Shown: positions 34,079 through 43,958, numbered from the stretch's first letter. The stretch is DNA of 64,000 bases from an uncultured Clostridia bacterium (GCA_947627725.1 CANQXE010000008.1:35522-99521); one strand, 5' to 3'. Made by a program: numbers and translations. The notes: a model not told the origin generated them from the sequence alone.

Positions 34079-35614
34079 ATGAAAAAGCCCGTTGTGCTTT
34101 GTATTATGGACGGCTTCGGTAAAAATCCGTCGGAATACGGTAATGCTGTTGCCGCCGCTGATAAAGTAAATCTTGATAAAATAATGGCTGAAAATCCGTA
34201 TACCTATATAGGTGCGTCGGGTATGGACGTCGGTCTGCCCGACGGTCAGATGGGTAACTCGGAGGTAGGTCACACGAACATCGGCGCAGGCAGAATTGTC
34301 TATCAGGAGCTTACAAGAATTACCAAGTCAATCGAGGATGGTGACTTCTTTGAAAATGAGGCTATGAGAGCCGCTGTTCAGAATGCTCTTGATAACGGCA
34401 CCTCGCTTCATCTTATGGGTCTTATGAGCGACGGAGGAGTTCATTCTCACAATTCTCATATCTGGGCGATTGTTGAGCTTGCTAAGAGAATGGGGCTTGA
34501 CAGAGTTTATCTTCACTGTATTATGGACGGACGTGATGTTCCTCCCACAAGCGGTAAGGATTATGTTGCAAAAGCGATTAATAAGCTTAATGATATAGGC
34601 GTAGGCAAGGTCGCCACAGTAGTCGGCAGATACTATGCGATGGACAGAGATAATAACTGGGACCGAATAAAAAGAGCATATGACGCGCTTGTATTCGGCA
34701 AGGGTATCAAGGCGTCTGACCCTGTTAAAGCTATTGAGGAATCGTATGAAAAGGTAGACGCCGAAGGAAAAAATGTTACGGATGAGTTTATTGAGCCGAC
34801 TGTCTGCCTTGAAAATGAGGGAAGAATAGGTAAAAATGACAGCGTTGTGTTCTTTAATTTCCGTCCCGACAGGGCAAGAGAGATTACGAGAACATTTGTT
34901 GACGATAATTTCAAGGGCTTTGAGCGTGACAGTTTTGAGCTTACCTATGTTTGTATGACGCAGTATGACGCGACAATGCCGAATGTGCTTGTTGCGTTTA
35001 AGCCGCAGAGCCTTGAGAATACCCTGGGTGAATATCTCGCGAAAAACAACATGACTCAGCTCAGAATCGCCGAGACGGAAAAATACGCGCACGTAACATT
35101 TTTCTTTAACGGCGGTGTAGAGGCGGTCAATGAGGGGGAGGACAGAATTCTCATTCCGTCGCCGAAGGTTGCCACTTATGACCTCAAGCCTGAGATGAGC
35201 GCCTATGAGGTTTCAGAAAAGCTTAACGAGGCTGTTCTTTCAGGAAAATATGATGTTATTATCGTAAATTTCGCAAACTGCGATATGGTAGGTCATACAG
35301 GTATTTTTGACGCGGCAGTTAAAGCTGTTGAGGCTGTTGACGAGTGCGTCGGCTCACTTTATGAGGCTGTTAAGAAAATGAACGGCTGTCTGTTTATTAC
35401 TGCCGACCACGGTAATGCTGACAGAATGAAAGAGGATGACGGTTCACCGTTTACGGCACATACAACAAATCCTGTTCCGTTTATTGCCGCTAATTGCGGA
35501 GAAAATATTGAACTTAGAGAAGGCGGAAGACTTTGCGACATTGCGCCGACAATGCTAAAACTACTTAATTTGCCCCAGCCAAAGGAAATGACAGGAGAGT
35601 CGTTAATTAGATAA
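34079..35614 (+). CDS. gpmI: 2,3-bisphosphoglycerate-independent phosphoglycerate mutase
   Basis: 511 aa, alkaline-phosphatase-like fold with two manganese sites. Metal Asp11 in MDGFGKN, Ser61 nucleophile in GQMGNSEVGH, then HIMDGRDVPPTSG-type loop (CIMDGRDVPP) and C-terminal TADHGNAD. AGGAGG before the ATG. Last gene of the glycolytic operon; terminator follows. Confidence 0.98.
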   Translation: MKKPVVLCIMDGFGKNPSEYGNAVAAADKVNLDKIMAENPYTYIGASGMDVGLPDGQMGNSEVGHTNIGAGRIVYQELTRITKSIEDGDFFENEAMRAAVQNALDNGTSLHLMGLMSDGGVHSHNSHIWAIVELAKRMGLDRVYLHCIMDGRDVPPTSGKDYVAKAINKLNDIGVGKVATVVGRYYAMDRDNNWDRIKRAYDALVFGKGIKASDPVKAIEESYEKVDAEGKNVTDEFIEPTVCLENEGRIGKNDSVVFFNFRPDRAREITRTFVDDNFKGFERDSFELTYVCMTQYDATMPNVLVAFKPQSLENTLGEYLAKNNMTQLRIAETEKYAHVTFFFNGGVEAVNEGEDRILIPSPKVATYDLKPEMSAYEVSEKLNEAVLSGKYDVIIVNFANCDMVGHTGIFDAAVKAVEAVDECVGSLYEAVKKMNGCLFITADHGNADRMKEDDGSPFTAHTTNPVPFIAANCGENIELREGGRLCDIAPTMLKLLNLPQPKEMTGESLIR

Positions 35615-35620
35615 TATTAG

Positions 35621-35660
35621 AAAGAGCTGATTTTGGATTGCCCTTATCAGCTCTTTTTGT
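35621..35660 (+). terminator. Terminator behind gpmI
   Basis: AAAGAGCTGA (35621-35630) pairs with TCAGCTCTTT (35647-35656), followed by T; the long loop contains no further pairing of note. The T run overlaps the next -35. Confidence 0.78.
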
Positions 35661-35688
35661 TGACAATTTGAGTTTGTTATATTATGAT
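35660..35688 (+). promoter_or_regulatory. Promoter of the rubrerythrin gene
   Basis: TTGACA (35660-35665), 17 bp, TATGAT (35683-35688). Confidence 0.75.
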
Positions 35689-35722
35689 AAAATTAAAATA
35701 ATTATGAAACGAGGAGGTAATT

Positions 35723-36268
35723 ATGGCAAATAAAAACAAGTATGAGGGCACGCAAACCGAAAAGAATTTAGAGGCGGCTTTTGCAGGTGAGTCACAGGCA
35801 AGGAACAAGTATACATACTTTGCATCGGTAGCTAAAAAAGAGGGCTATGAGCAGATTTCCGCTTTATTTCTTAAAACTGCCGACAATGAAAAAGAGCATG
35901 CAAAGATGTGGTTCAAGGAATTGAACGGTCTCGGCGATACTGCTCAGAATCTTTCGGAGGCGGCAGACGGAGAAAATTACGAGTGGACCGATATGTATGC
36001 TGAATTTGCGAAAACTGCCGATGAGGAAGGTTTTCCCGAGCTTGCGGCAAAGTTCCGTCTGGTTGCGGCAATAGAAAAGCACCACGAGGAGCGCTACCGC
36101 GCACTTCTTAAAAACATTGAAACTGCACAGGTATTTGAAAAAAGCGAGGTAAAGGTTTGGGAATGCCGTAACTGCGGACACATTATTGTAGGAACTAAGG
36201 CACCTGAAATTTGTCCTACCTGCAATCACCCGCGGAGCTTCTTTGAAATAAGCGCAGAAAATTATTAA
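35723..36268 (+). CDS. rbr: Rubrerythrin
   Basis: 181 aa. The N-terminal diiron four-helix domain carries [18 protein letters not shown] and [10 protein letters not shown], then [20 protein letters not shown]; the C-terminal rubredoxin-like domain has CRNCG and [11 protein letters not shown] (two CxxC). Rubrerythrins reduce hydrogen peroxide in anaerobes. Own promoter and terminator. Together with the SOD-like gene at 60974 it points to oxidative-stress protection in a strict anaerobe. Confidence 0.96.
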   Translation: MANKNKYEGTQTEKNLEAAFAGESQARNKYTYFASVAKKEGYEQISALFLKTADNEKEHAKMWFKELNGLGDTAQNLSEAADGENYEWTDMYAEFAKTADEEGFPELAAKFRLVAAIEKHHEERYRALLKNIETAQVFEKSEVKVWECRNCGHIIVGTKAPEICPTCNHPRSFFEISAENY

Positions 36269-36275
36269 TCGGATA

Positions 36276-36310
36276 AAAAATGCCTGCAGTATAAACCTGC
36301 AGGTATTTTT
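36276..36310 (+). terminator. Bidirectional terminator behind rbr
   Basis: 14-bp stem with one G-T pair (36276-36289 with 36297-36310), A tract left and T tract right; it lies between convergent genes. Confidence 0.82.
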
Positions 36311-36335
36311 ATCTCTTGATTTAATAAAAAAAGTT

Positions 36336-36824
36336 TTAATTGTTTTTAATAAGCTCCTTAGCCGCTTTACCGGTCATATGCTCAATTTCTAGCTCAAGTA
36401 TACATACTCTGTCAAAAGCGCCGTCAATTTCTTTTGCAATGCCGATATCATTGCTTGGTGAGTATTTTTTGGCGAGTACTTCAAGAGCCGCTCTTTTTTC
36501 ATCGGAATTTTCAATTATTCTGATTTTCCCGAAAACAATTACACTTTTGTAAAATGTTGTGAATTTTTCCGGCTTGACATTGTCGCAGTCTATTACGCAA
36601 AAGGAGACCTTTCTGTTTCGCCTTATTGCGTCAAGCTTGTGACCCGTCAGCGCGCAGTGAAAATATATTTTTCCGCCGCTGTACACATAGCTCAGCGGTA
36701 CCGCGTACGGATAACCATTATCACCGTCGCAGGCAAGGATTCCCGAGGTGTTTCGGTTTAAAATATTTATTGTCTCTTTTTCGGATAAAAGCTGATTTTT
36801 TCTTCTTAATTCTCTAAATGTCAT
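36336..36824 (-). CDS. Pyridoxamine 5'-phosphate oxidase-like flavin-binding protein (NimA-like)
   Basis: 162 aa from the ATG at 36824, chosen for GGGAGG just upstream. Split-barrel FMN-binding fold: GILACDGDNGYPYAVPLSYV, KIYFHCALTGHKLDAIRRNR and KVSFCVI are typical of the small pyridoxamine-oxidase-like/5-nitroimidazole reductase (Nim) group. The exact substrate cannot be inferred, and resistance to nitroimidazoles should not be assumed. Confidence 0.82.
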   Translation of the reverse strand: MTFRELRRKNQLLSEKETINILNRNTSGILACDGDNGYPYAVPLSYVYSGGKIYFHCALTGHKLDAIRRNRKVSFCVIDCDNVKPEKFTTFYKSVIVFGKIRIIENSDEKRAALEVLAKKYSPSNDIGIAKEIDGAFDRVCILELEIEHMTGKAAKELIKNN

Positions 36825-36955
36825 AGTATCCTCCCGCATATAATTAGATATCACTTATATTTCTTTAAATATTTTATCATTAGCGGAAGAGTTTTTAAAG
36901 ATGAAAGTAGTTTTTTTGAAAAATATTCACGAATTGTATAAATATTCATAAAAAT

Positions 36956-36984
36956 TTGACAATACATTTCAATATTGTTATAAT
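36956..36984 (+). promoter_or_regulatory. Promoter of gdhA
   Basis: TTGACA (36956-36961), 17 bp, TATAAT (36979-36984): perfect consensus, fitting a highly expressed gene. Confidence 0.85.
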
Positions 36985-36993
36985 TCACCTATG

Positions 36994-37021
36994 CAGGGTT
37001 TATGATTAGTCATAAATCCTG
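36994..37021 (+). promoter_or_regulatory. Hairpin at the 5' end of the gdhA transcript
   Basis: CAGGGTTTATGA (36994-37005) pairs with TCATAAATCCTG (37010-37021), TTAG loop, one G-T pair, starting close to the predicted transcription start. It could be an mRNA-stabilising 5' stem or a regulator-binding site. The loop does not satisfy the A1/G4 ANTAR hexaloop rule. Confidence 0.55.
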
Positions 37022-37038
37022 TTATCTGTTAATTATAA

Positions 37039-38388
<1,350 letters not shown>

Positions 38389-38413
38389 GTATCGTATAAT
38401 ATTTTAATTATTT

Positions 38414-38441
38414 AAGCACCTGTCCGAAAGGGCAGGCGCTT
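38414..38441 (+). repeat. 28-bp hairpin repeat, copy 1 (gdhA terminator)
   Basis: Identical to 38721-38748. Forms AAGC-A-CCTGTCC / GGGCAGG-C-GCTT around a GAAA tetraloop (one A-C mismatch, one T-G pair). Placed 25 bp after gdhA, it can act as a terminator, though the following T tract is short. Confidence 0.8.
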
Positions 38442-38720
38442 TAGACTGTCGATAAAGTGGTCTGAAGCACGCCTAAAAAAACAGGCATATAAAATATTAT
38501 TTATATATTAAAAAGCAGTATACCATTTCATTATTAAATTTATTTTTATATTGTGAAAGCCGCTTGAACATTGAATTCAAGCGGCTTTCGGCGTTTTCAC
38601 CTTTTGACAACTCTACCGTACCTTTGTACGCCTACGAATTGCCAAAAGGTAAATTCAGTTCCATTTCTCGAAGTCTGCCAGCGTGTAGAAATTTGATTTC
38701 TGGACTTTTTCTACACGCTG
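38442..38720 (+). other. Non-coding array of hairpins between two identical repeats
   Basis: No credible gene. The stretch holds three further inverted repeats: a perfect 14-bp stem 38555-38568 / 38576-38589; an 8-bp stem ACCTTTTG/CAAAAGGT (38599-38606 with 38643-38650) enclosing CGTAC/GTACG (38617-38630); and a perfect 13-bp stem 38679-38691 / 38708-38720 that directly abuts repeat copy 2. Possible explanations are a small mobile-element relic, a cassette of duplicated terminators, or a structured RNA. Confidence 0.6.
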
Positions 38721-38748
38721 AAGCACCTGTCCGAAAGGGCAGGCGCTT
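38721..38748 (+). repeat. 28-bp hairpin repeat, copy 2
   Basis: Exact copy of 38414-38441, 307 bp downstream in the same orientation, here followed by ATTTCTTGTTTT, a better terminator tail. Confidence 0.8.
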
Positions 38749-38826
38749 ATTTCTTGTTTTAATAAAAGAAATTTTTTGCATAAAAATAAACCTTACAGGC
38801 AATAATGCTTGTGAGGTGTTATTATT

Positions 38827-39534
38827 ATGGCAACAAAAGACAAACCAAATAACAGAAATTTAAGAGCGTTATTTTCAGTTATCTGCCTTTGCATTATCGC
38901 ACTTGGGCTTATAGTATATTTTTCAACACAGAGTGCTAATAATGAGCTTGTAAACGAGGCAACTACCGTAAAGCAGACACAGACAACTGAGGTGCAAAAA
39001 AGGGTAACTGTCAAGGAAACCACCACACAGAAGGAAACTGAAAAAAGCAGCAGTACCACTACTAAAAAAGCGGCGACCACAACTGAAAAAGCAACTATGC
39101 AGGTGGGTGATACAAACACTCCGTACAAGTCGTTTTACAAGTATCCGTGTGAGGAAACGGCTGTTGCGGGTTACAGTGAGGAGCTTGTAAAGAATGAAAC
39201 AATGGGTGATTACCGTTCTCATACCGCGGTTGACTTTAAATGCTCAATGGGCGGTAAGGTGTGCGCAATAAATGACGGTCTTGTGGTATCGGTTAAAAAG
39301 GATAATCTTCTCGGAAAGGTTATTGAAATTGACCACGGCGGCAAGCTCGTTGCAAGGTATTGCGGACTGGATACAATTAATGTTTCCGAGGGAGATTATG
39401 TTACTATAGGGCAAACCTTAGGCACACTCGGTACTGTTCCGTTTGAGCTGAGCAGTGAAAGCCATCTTCATTTTGAAACGCTTGTTGGCGGAAAGTATGT
39501 TAATCCTCTTGACGTTATGGCAAAAAGCGAATAA
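38827..39534 (+). CDS. Membrane-anchored M23 (LytM-fold) peptidase-like protein, SpoIIQ-like
   Basis: 235 aa. Short basic N-terminus, one transmembrane helix (about 15-35), a Thr/Lys-rich low-complexity linker (about 45-95), then an M23 domain (about 110-235). The zinc motifs are present: HTAVDF (HxxxD) and SHLHFE (HxH), so an active endopeptidase is possible. The architecture of single helix, linker and LytM resembles SpoIIQ of spore formers, and the genome also carries spoVAE. The alternative is a general cell-wall hydrolase. GTGAGGTG precedes the ATG. Confidence 0.82.
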   Translation: MATKDKPNNRNLRALFSVICLCIIALGLIVYFSTQSANNELVNEATTVKQTQTTEVQKRVTVKETTTQKETEKSSSTTTKKAATTTEKATMQVGDTNTPYKSFYKYPCEETAVAGYSEELVKNETMGDYRSHTAVDFKCSMGGKVCAINDGLVVSVKKDNLLGKVIEIDHGGKLVARYCGLDTINVSEGDYVTIGQTLGTLGTVPFELSSESHLHFETLVGGKYVNPLDVMAKSE

Positions 39535-39555
39535 ACAGATTTATAGCAAATTATA

Positions 39556-39590
39556 AAAACTGCCCCGAATATTTCGGAGCAGCTTTTATT
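39556..39590 (+). terminator. Terminator between the M23 gene and the zinc-ribbon gene
   Basis: AAAACTGCCCCGAA (39556-39569) pairs with TTCGGAGCAG-C-TTTT (39573-39587), one mismatch and one bulge; flanked by A and T tracts, so usable in both directions. Confidence 0.7.
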
Positions 39591-40061
39591 TTAACTAATA
39601 CTATTGATTAATGCACCGGATGCAAAATTTATAAGGAATATTATAAAGATAACCGCAAGTAACCATAGTACAATGGGAATAACAATGCCCGCTATACAAA
39701 GGTTTTTAGCCGTTTTCTTTTTACGCTCGCTTTCTAATCTGTATTGATTTGAAAGAGGAATGTCATTTAGTTTACTTATACCGATACATCCGAGAATAAT
39801 ACCGAGAATCGGAATAAACAGACCTGCAACTATTGAAATAATACCAAAGGTTCTTGCCTCATCAATCTTTGTCATTATCATATACTCATAAGCCTCAGGT
39901 GTATATTGATTAAACTGAGGAGGGACCTGTTGATAGGTACGGTTAATATTTTCCCCTGAATTGAATGGCTGCTGAGTATATGGCTTGTTTACGGGCTCGC
40001 CGCAATTCTCACAATAATATACCCCATCAGGAATCTGCCTGCCGCATTTACTGCAATACAT
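39591..40061 (-). CDS. Zinc-ribbon membrane protein of unknown function
   Basis: 156 aa from the ATG at 40061 (start before the zinc ribbon; AGAGAG upstream). MYCSKCGRQIPDGVYYCENCG is a two-CxxC zinc ribbon, followed by a Gln/Pro/Asn-rich linker and two hydrophobic regions (about 70-95 and 120-150). DUF4190-like proteins with this layout are common in Clostridia. Function unknown. A TTGACT-17-TACAAT promoter lies upstream. Confidence 0.8.
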   Translation of the reverse strand: MYCSKCGRQIPDGVYYCENCGEPVNKPYTQQPFNSGENINRTYQQVPPQFNQYTPEAYEYMIMTKIDEARTFGIISIVAGLFIPILGIILGCIGISKLNDIPLSNQYRLESERKKKTAKNLCIAGIVIPIVLWLLAVIFIIFLINFASGALINSIS

Positions 40062-40093
40062 ATTAATCTCTCTTTTCATTTTTTGTTAATTAC

Positions 40094-40122
40094 ATTGTAT
40101 CAAATATTCAAATAACAGTCAA
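40094..40122 (-). promoter_or_regulatory. Promoter of the zinc-ribbon gene
   Basis: Minus strand TTGACT (40122-40117), 17 bp, TACAAT (40099-40094). Confidence 0.65.
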
Positions 40123-40202
40123 TATAGCAAAAATGTGAATAAACTGCTTTGAAAAAATTTATTTTTAAATTTTTGAGCTAAAATATAGCTGTTTATAACT
40201 AT

Positions 40203-40242
40203 AAATCGTCCCGTACGCGCCATTAGTGCAGGACGATTTTTT
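40203..40242 (+). terminator. Terminator in the leader of the phage-derived operon
   Basis: AAATCGTCC (40203-40211) pairs with GGACGATTT (40231-40239), 19-base loop, then a run of T. No plus-strand gene ends between here and the terminator at 39556, so the hairpin sits in the 5' leader of the terminase operon. A small stem AGCTA/TAGCT lies just upstream. It would block expression unless bypassed. Confidence 0.7.
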
Positions 40243-40276
40243 TTGTTCTGCAAATATCGGTTAAGGAGATGATGAT

Positions 40277-40612
40277 ATGTCACGGAGAAAAAAAGTTACC
40301 CAAAGAGATGTGGTCGACGGCTTAAGGCGCCTTGCCTTTGGTGATATTCAGGACGCGGTAACGCTTCTCTTTGAGTCAGACGAAAAAATACTTTCGGTTT
40401 TGCCAAAGCTTGATTTGTTCAACGTGAGCGAAATAAAAAAGCAGAAGGGCGGAGGTATGGAAATAAAGTTTTTTGACAGGATAAAAGCCCTTGAAAAGCT
40501 GAGAGAGGTTATAGGCTCTGATGACAGGCAGACGGCTGCTTCATTTTATGAGGCTCTTGAAAAAAGCACGCAAAGTGTAATGACAGAGGGCGGGGAATAT
40601 TTTTATGAGTAG
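40277..40612 (+). CDS. Phage terminase small subunit, shortened (lacks DNA-binding part)
   Basis: 111 aa. The segment GLRRLAFGDIQDAV through SEIKKQKGGGMEIKFFDRIKALEKL matches the part of PBSX/Terminase_2-type small subunits that follows the helix-turn-helix and ends in the oligomerisation/large-subunit contact region. The about 80-residue N-terminal HTH found in family members is absent, and there is no upstream in-frame extension. AAGGAGATG precedes the ATG. It overlaps terL by 8 bp. A subunit of this sort could support packaging but not pac-site recognition. Confidence 0.72.
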   Translation: MSRRKKVTQRDVVDGLRRLAFGDIQDAVTLLFESDEKILSVLPKLDLFNVSEIKKQKGGGMEIKFFDRIKALEKLREVIGSDDRQTAASFYEALEKSTQSVMTEGGEYFYE

Positions 40613-41864
40613 CTTTGTTCCGTTTTCAAAAAAGCAACTGTCTGTTTTAAACTGGTGGTGCAAAAGCAGCAGCGCAAACGGAAAAAACGGTATAATCTGC
40701 GACGGTGCTGTCAGGAGCGGAAAAACTCTTTGTATGAGCATTTCTTTCATCTGCTGGGCGTTTTACACTTTCAGCAATACGTCGTTTGCGCTTTGCGGAA
40801 AGACAATTGCTTCTCTGAGACGGAATGTAATAACGCCGCTTTTACCTGTTCTCAGCGAATTGGGATTCAAATGCGATTTTAAAATCAGCAGAAACTATAT
40901 GGAGATATCGAAGGAAAAGCTTGTTAACAGATTTTATCTTTTCGGCGGAAGAGATGAGTCCTCCGCTTCATTAATTCAGGGTATGACATTAGGCGGGGTA
41001 ATGTTTGACGAGGTGGCTCTGATGCCGCGCTCATTTGTGGAGCAGGCGCTCGCACGCTGTTCACTTGAAAATGCCAAATATTTTTTCAACTGCAATCCCG
41101 AGCATCCGTACCACTGGTTTTATCAGGAGTGGATAAAAAAACACAAAGAGAAAAATGTGCTTTATCTCCACTTTACCATGGAGGATAATCCCGCACTCTC
41201 CGATACAGTAAAAAACCGATATAAGAGCCTTTATTCAGGAGCGTTTTATGAGCGCTTTGTGGAGGGCAAATGGGTGACGGCGGACGGTCTTGTATATCCT
41301 ATGTTTGACAGCAGCCGTCATATTAAAAGGCAAGAGGGGTCAATAAGCGAATATTACCTGTCCTGCGACTACGGAACAGTCAATCCCTTTTCTTTGGGAT
41401 TATGGGGAAAAGGAAAAGACGGCTGGTACAGAATTGATGAGTATTATCATTCAAGCAGGGATAAGGGGGTCCAGCTTACAGATGAGGAGTATTACACTGC
41501 TCTTGAAAAGCTGGCGGGAGAAAGAAATATTAAAGCGCTGATTATTGACCCGTCGGCGGCATCCTTTATTCAGACGGTAAAGCGGCATAACAGGTACAAG
41601 GTTATCAGGGCTGATAATGATGTGCTTGCGGGAATAAACAGAGTGTGTCAGGCGCTTAAAAATGATGAAATATTTATTTCACCTGTCTGTTTTGATACGA
41701 TACGGGAGTTTTCCGTCTACCGCTGGGATAACAGTCTGAAAAGGGACGCTCCGAAAAAAGAAAACGATCATGCAATGGACGATATACGATATTTTGTTTC
41801 AACTGTATTAAATAAACATAAGGAATCAAATTCGTTTATCTCTCTTGCGATAGAAAGGAAATGA
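40605..41864 (+). CDS. terL: Phage terminase large subunit (PBSX family)
   Basis: 419 aa, full length. ATPase domain: Walker A-like DGAVRSGKT (33-41), Walker B GVMFDEVALMP (D135, E136), and a coupling motif FNCNPEHPYHW. C-terminal nuclease starts at LSCDYGTVNPFSLGLW, with a later acidic DHAMDDIRYF. The DNA-packaging motor that fills capsids. No frame damage. Confidence 0.95.
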   Translation: MSSFVPFSKKQLSVLNWWCKSSSANGKNGIICDGAVRSGKTLCMSISFICWAFYTFSNTSFALCGKTIASLRRNVITPLLPVLSELGFKCDFKISRNYMEISKEKLVNRFYLFGGRDESSASLIQGMTLGGVMFDEVALMPRSFVEQALARCSLENAKYFFNCNPEHPYHWFYQEWIKKHKEKNVLYLHFTMEDNPALSDTVKNRYKSLYSGAFYERFVEGKWVTADGLVYPMFDSSRHIKRQEGSISEYYLSCDYGTVNPFSLGLWGKGKDGWYRIDEYYHSSRDKGVQLTDEEYYTALEKLAGERNIKALIIDPSAASFIQTVKRHNRYKVIRADNDVLAGINRVCQALKNDEIFISPVCFDTIREFSVYRWDNSLKRDAPKKENDHAMDDIRYFVSTVLNKHKESNSFISLAIERK

Positions 41865-41868
41865 TGCT

Positions 41869-42993
41869 TTGGGCTTACTAAATTTCAGAAAAAAGAAAAA
41901 CGGCACCTTATCGGCATATTCGGTGCAAACCTCATCAAGAGCGAAACATCCCTATTATCAGTTGTCTTCATATATTCCTATGAACAACGAGTCAAGAGTA
42001 TATGCCTCTCTCCGCGAGGCAGTGCCGATTATTGATTCCGCAATCAATAAAATTGTCAGGCTGACTGAGGGATTTCACTTTGAGACAGGCAATAAAATGC
42101 TTGATTCAGGAATGAACAGATATTTTGAGAGTATCAATGTCGGAGGAACACAGCAGGGAATATCCTCCTTTATTTCAAACTATCTTAACCAGCTTTTGAC
42201 CTTTGGCACAGCTATAGGAGAAATAGTTATAGGAAACGGAGGAATTTATGCGCTTTATAACAGCGAGCTGTCGGAGCTTGAGCTCAAAAGAGCCAATAAC
42301 GGAATTGACGTTGATTTTTATACGTGTAACAAAAAAGTTTCCAATCCGTCTCTTATCCTCTATTCCGTACTTAATCCCAAGCCCGGAAATCTCTGCGGTA
42401 CGAGTATTTTGCAGGGTCTGCCGTTTATAAGCGATATTCTTATGAAAATCTATAATACAATCGGTGAAAACTGGGAGCACGCGGGGAATGTAAGATACGC
42501 TGTGGTTTGCAAGCCGAACGGCGATACGGATAATGATGACGCTCAAAGCAGGGCAGGCACGATTGCCGAGGCGTGGAGAGACGCGATGGATTCAAAAAGC
42601 GTTAAGGATTTTGTTGCGGTCGGGGATGTCAGCGTTCAGGTAATCGGAGCGGACAATGTTTGTCTTGACAGCGAAATACCCGTAAGACAGCTCCTTGAGC
42701 AGATTGTTGCCAAGACGGGTCTGCCGCCGTTTATGCTTGGGCTGAGCTGGTCATCAACTGAGAGAATGAGTATGCAGCAGGCGGATATTCTGACAACGGA
42801 GCTTGAGTCATACAGACGTATACTCACTCCGGTAATAAATAAAATCGGAAATATGTATCTTGCTCTTAACGGCGAAACAGGCAGGGCAAGTGTAGTCTGG
42901 GATGATATTACGCTTCAGGATGAATGCGACAGTGCCAAAGCAAAGTTATATCTCGCGCAGGCGGAAAAAATCGAAAAGGAGAATGACGTATGA
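41869..42993 (+). CDS. Phage portal protein
   Basis: 374 aa from a TTG start (AAAGGA 8 bases before; no in-frame ATG nearby). REAVPIIDSAINKIVRLTEGF, GTSILQGLPFISDILMKIYN and GLPPFMLGLSWSSTERMSMQ agree with PBSX-type portals (dodecameric ring at the capsid vertex). Position between terL and the protease gene supports this. It overlaps the next gene by 4 bp (ATGA). Confidence 0.88.
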   Translation: MGLLNFRKKKNGTLSAYSVQTSSRAKHPYYQLSSYIPMNNESRVYASLREAVPIIDSAINKIVRLTEGFHFETGNKMLDSGMNRYFESINVGGTQQGISSFISNYLNQLLTFGTAIGEIVIGNGGIYALYNSELSELELKRANNGIDVDFYTCNKKVSNPSLILYSVLNPKPGNLCGTSILQGLPFISDILMKIYNTIGENWEHAGNVRYAVVCKPNGDTDNDDAQSRAGTIAEAWRDAMDSKSVKDFVAVGDVSVQVIGADNVCLDSEIPVRQLLEQIVAKTGLPPFMLGLSWSSTERMSMQQADILTTELESYRRILTPVINKIGNMYLALNGETGRASVVWDDITLQDECDSAKAKLYLAQAEKIEKENDV

Positions 42994-43958
42994 CAGCCGG
43001 ATATATTGAAAAAAGCGTTTCACCTGACAATACCGATTTAGAAAAAATCAACAGCTATACAAGAAGTAATTTTGATGCTGACAGCCTTTATATTTTCAGT
43101 GTTTCGCTTTGCAATAACGATATTGACAGGGATTATGAAAAATTTTCTCTTGAAGCGCTGGAACAACTAAAAGAAAAGTTTTTGGGAAAGACGGGAATAT
43201 TTGACCACTCAATGAGAGCGACAGACCAGAAGGCAAGAATTTTTGACACTTGGCTTGAAAGGGTTGAGGGTAAAAAAACGGCGGACGGTGAGGATTTTTA
43301 TCAGCTTAAAGCAAAGGCATATATGGTGAAGAGCGAAGAAAATATGCCGCTGATAACTGATATTGAGGCAGGAATAAAGAAAGAGGTTTCGGTCTCCTGC
43401 TCACTGGGAAAAAGCGTTTGTTCAATTTGCGGATGTGATAAGAGAAGCTCGGTATGCGAGCACATCGGAGGACGTGAATATAAGGGCAAGACCGCGTATT
43501 CAATTCTTTCTGATGTTAAGGACGCTTATGAATTCAGCTTTGTAGCCGTGCCTGCCCAGCGTGAGGCAGGAGTAACAAAATCATTTGATTTTAAAAAGGA
43601 AGATGTAAATATGACAGATATTATTAAAACACTCAAGAGCTGTGACAGCAGTGTAACACTTACAAAGATTCAGGCTGATGAAATATTAAATCATATTGAC
43701 AGTCTGAATGAGGAGGCAATTCTTGGCAGAGAGTACAAGAAGAGCCTGACAAACGAGGTTGTAGGTCTTTGCGCAAAGGCTATGCCGGATATGGATTTAA
43801 GTGTTTTCAGCGGTGTCGCGCAGGTTATGACCACTAAGGAGCTTTTGTCCTTTAAAAAGGCATTTTCAAAGACAGCGGCAAGCGATGGTACATCATTGCA
43901 GCTTAAGCCGGAAAAGGCTTCAAAATCAGATAACATTCATTCAAATTATAAAATTTAG
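42990..43958 (+). CDS. Phage prohead protease-like / XkdF-like protein
   Basis: 322 aa. Residues 1 to about 190 match XkdF-type putative capsid-maturation serine proteases (SLYIFSVSLCNNDIDRDYEK, TGIFDHSMRATDQKARI, YEFSFVAVPAQREAGVTKSF). It contains a Cys/His cluster CSICGCDKRSSVCEHIGG (about 148-165) that may bind zinc. The C-terminal 110 aa are helical and charged and could act as scaffold (inference). Confidence 0.82.
   Translation: MTAGYIEKSVSPDNTDLEKINSYTRSNFDADSLYIFSVSLCNNDIDRDYEKFSLEALEQLKEKFLGKTGIFDHSMRATDQKARIFDTWLERVEGKKTADGEDFYQLKAKAYMVKSEENMPLITDIEAGIKKEVSVSCSLGKSVCSICGCDKRSSVCEHIGGREYKGKTAYSILSDVKDAYEFSFVAVPAQREAGVTKSFDFKKEDVNMTDIIKTLKSCDSSVTLTKIQADEILNHIDSLNEEAILGREYKKSLTNEVVGLCAKAMPDMDLSVFSGVAQVMTTKELLSFKKAFSKTAASDGTSLQLKPEKASKSDNIHSNYKI

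Noticed and set aside
34328..35092. 254-codon minus-strand frame inside gpmI
   Set aside because: Shadow of a strongly supported phosphoglycerate mutase, with low-complexity composition.
38564..38863. 99-codon frame between gdhA and the M23 gene
   Set aside because: It runs through several perfect inverted repeats and has no ribosome site or family similarity. The region looks non-coding.
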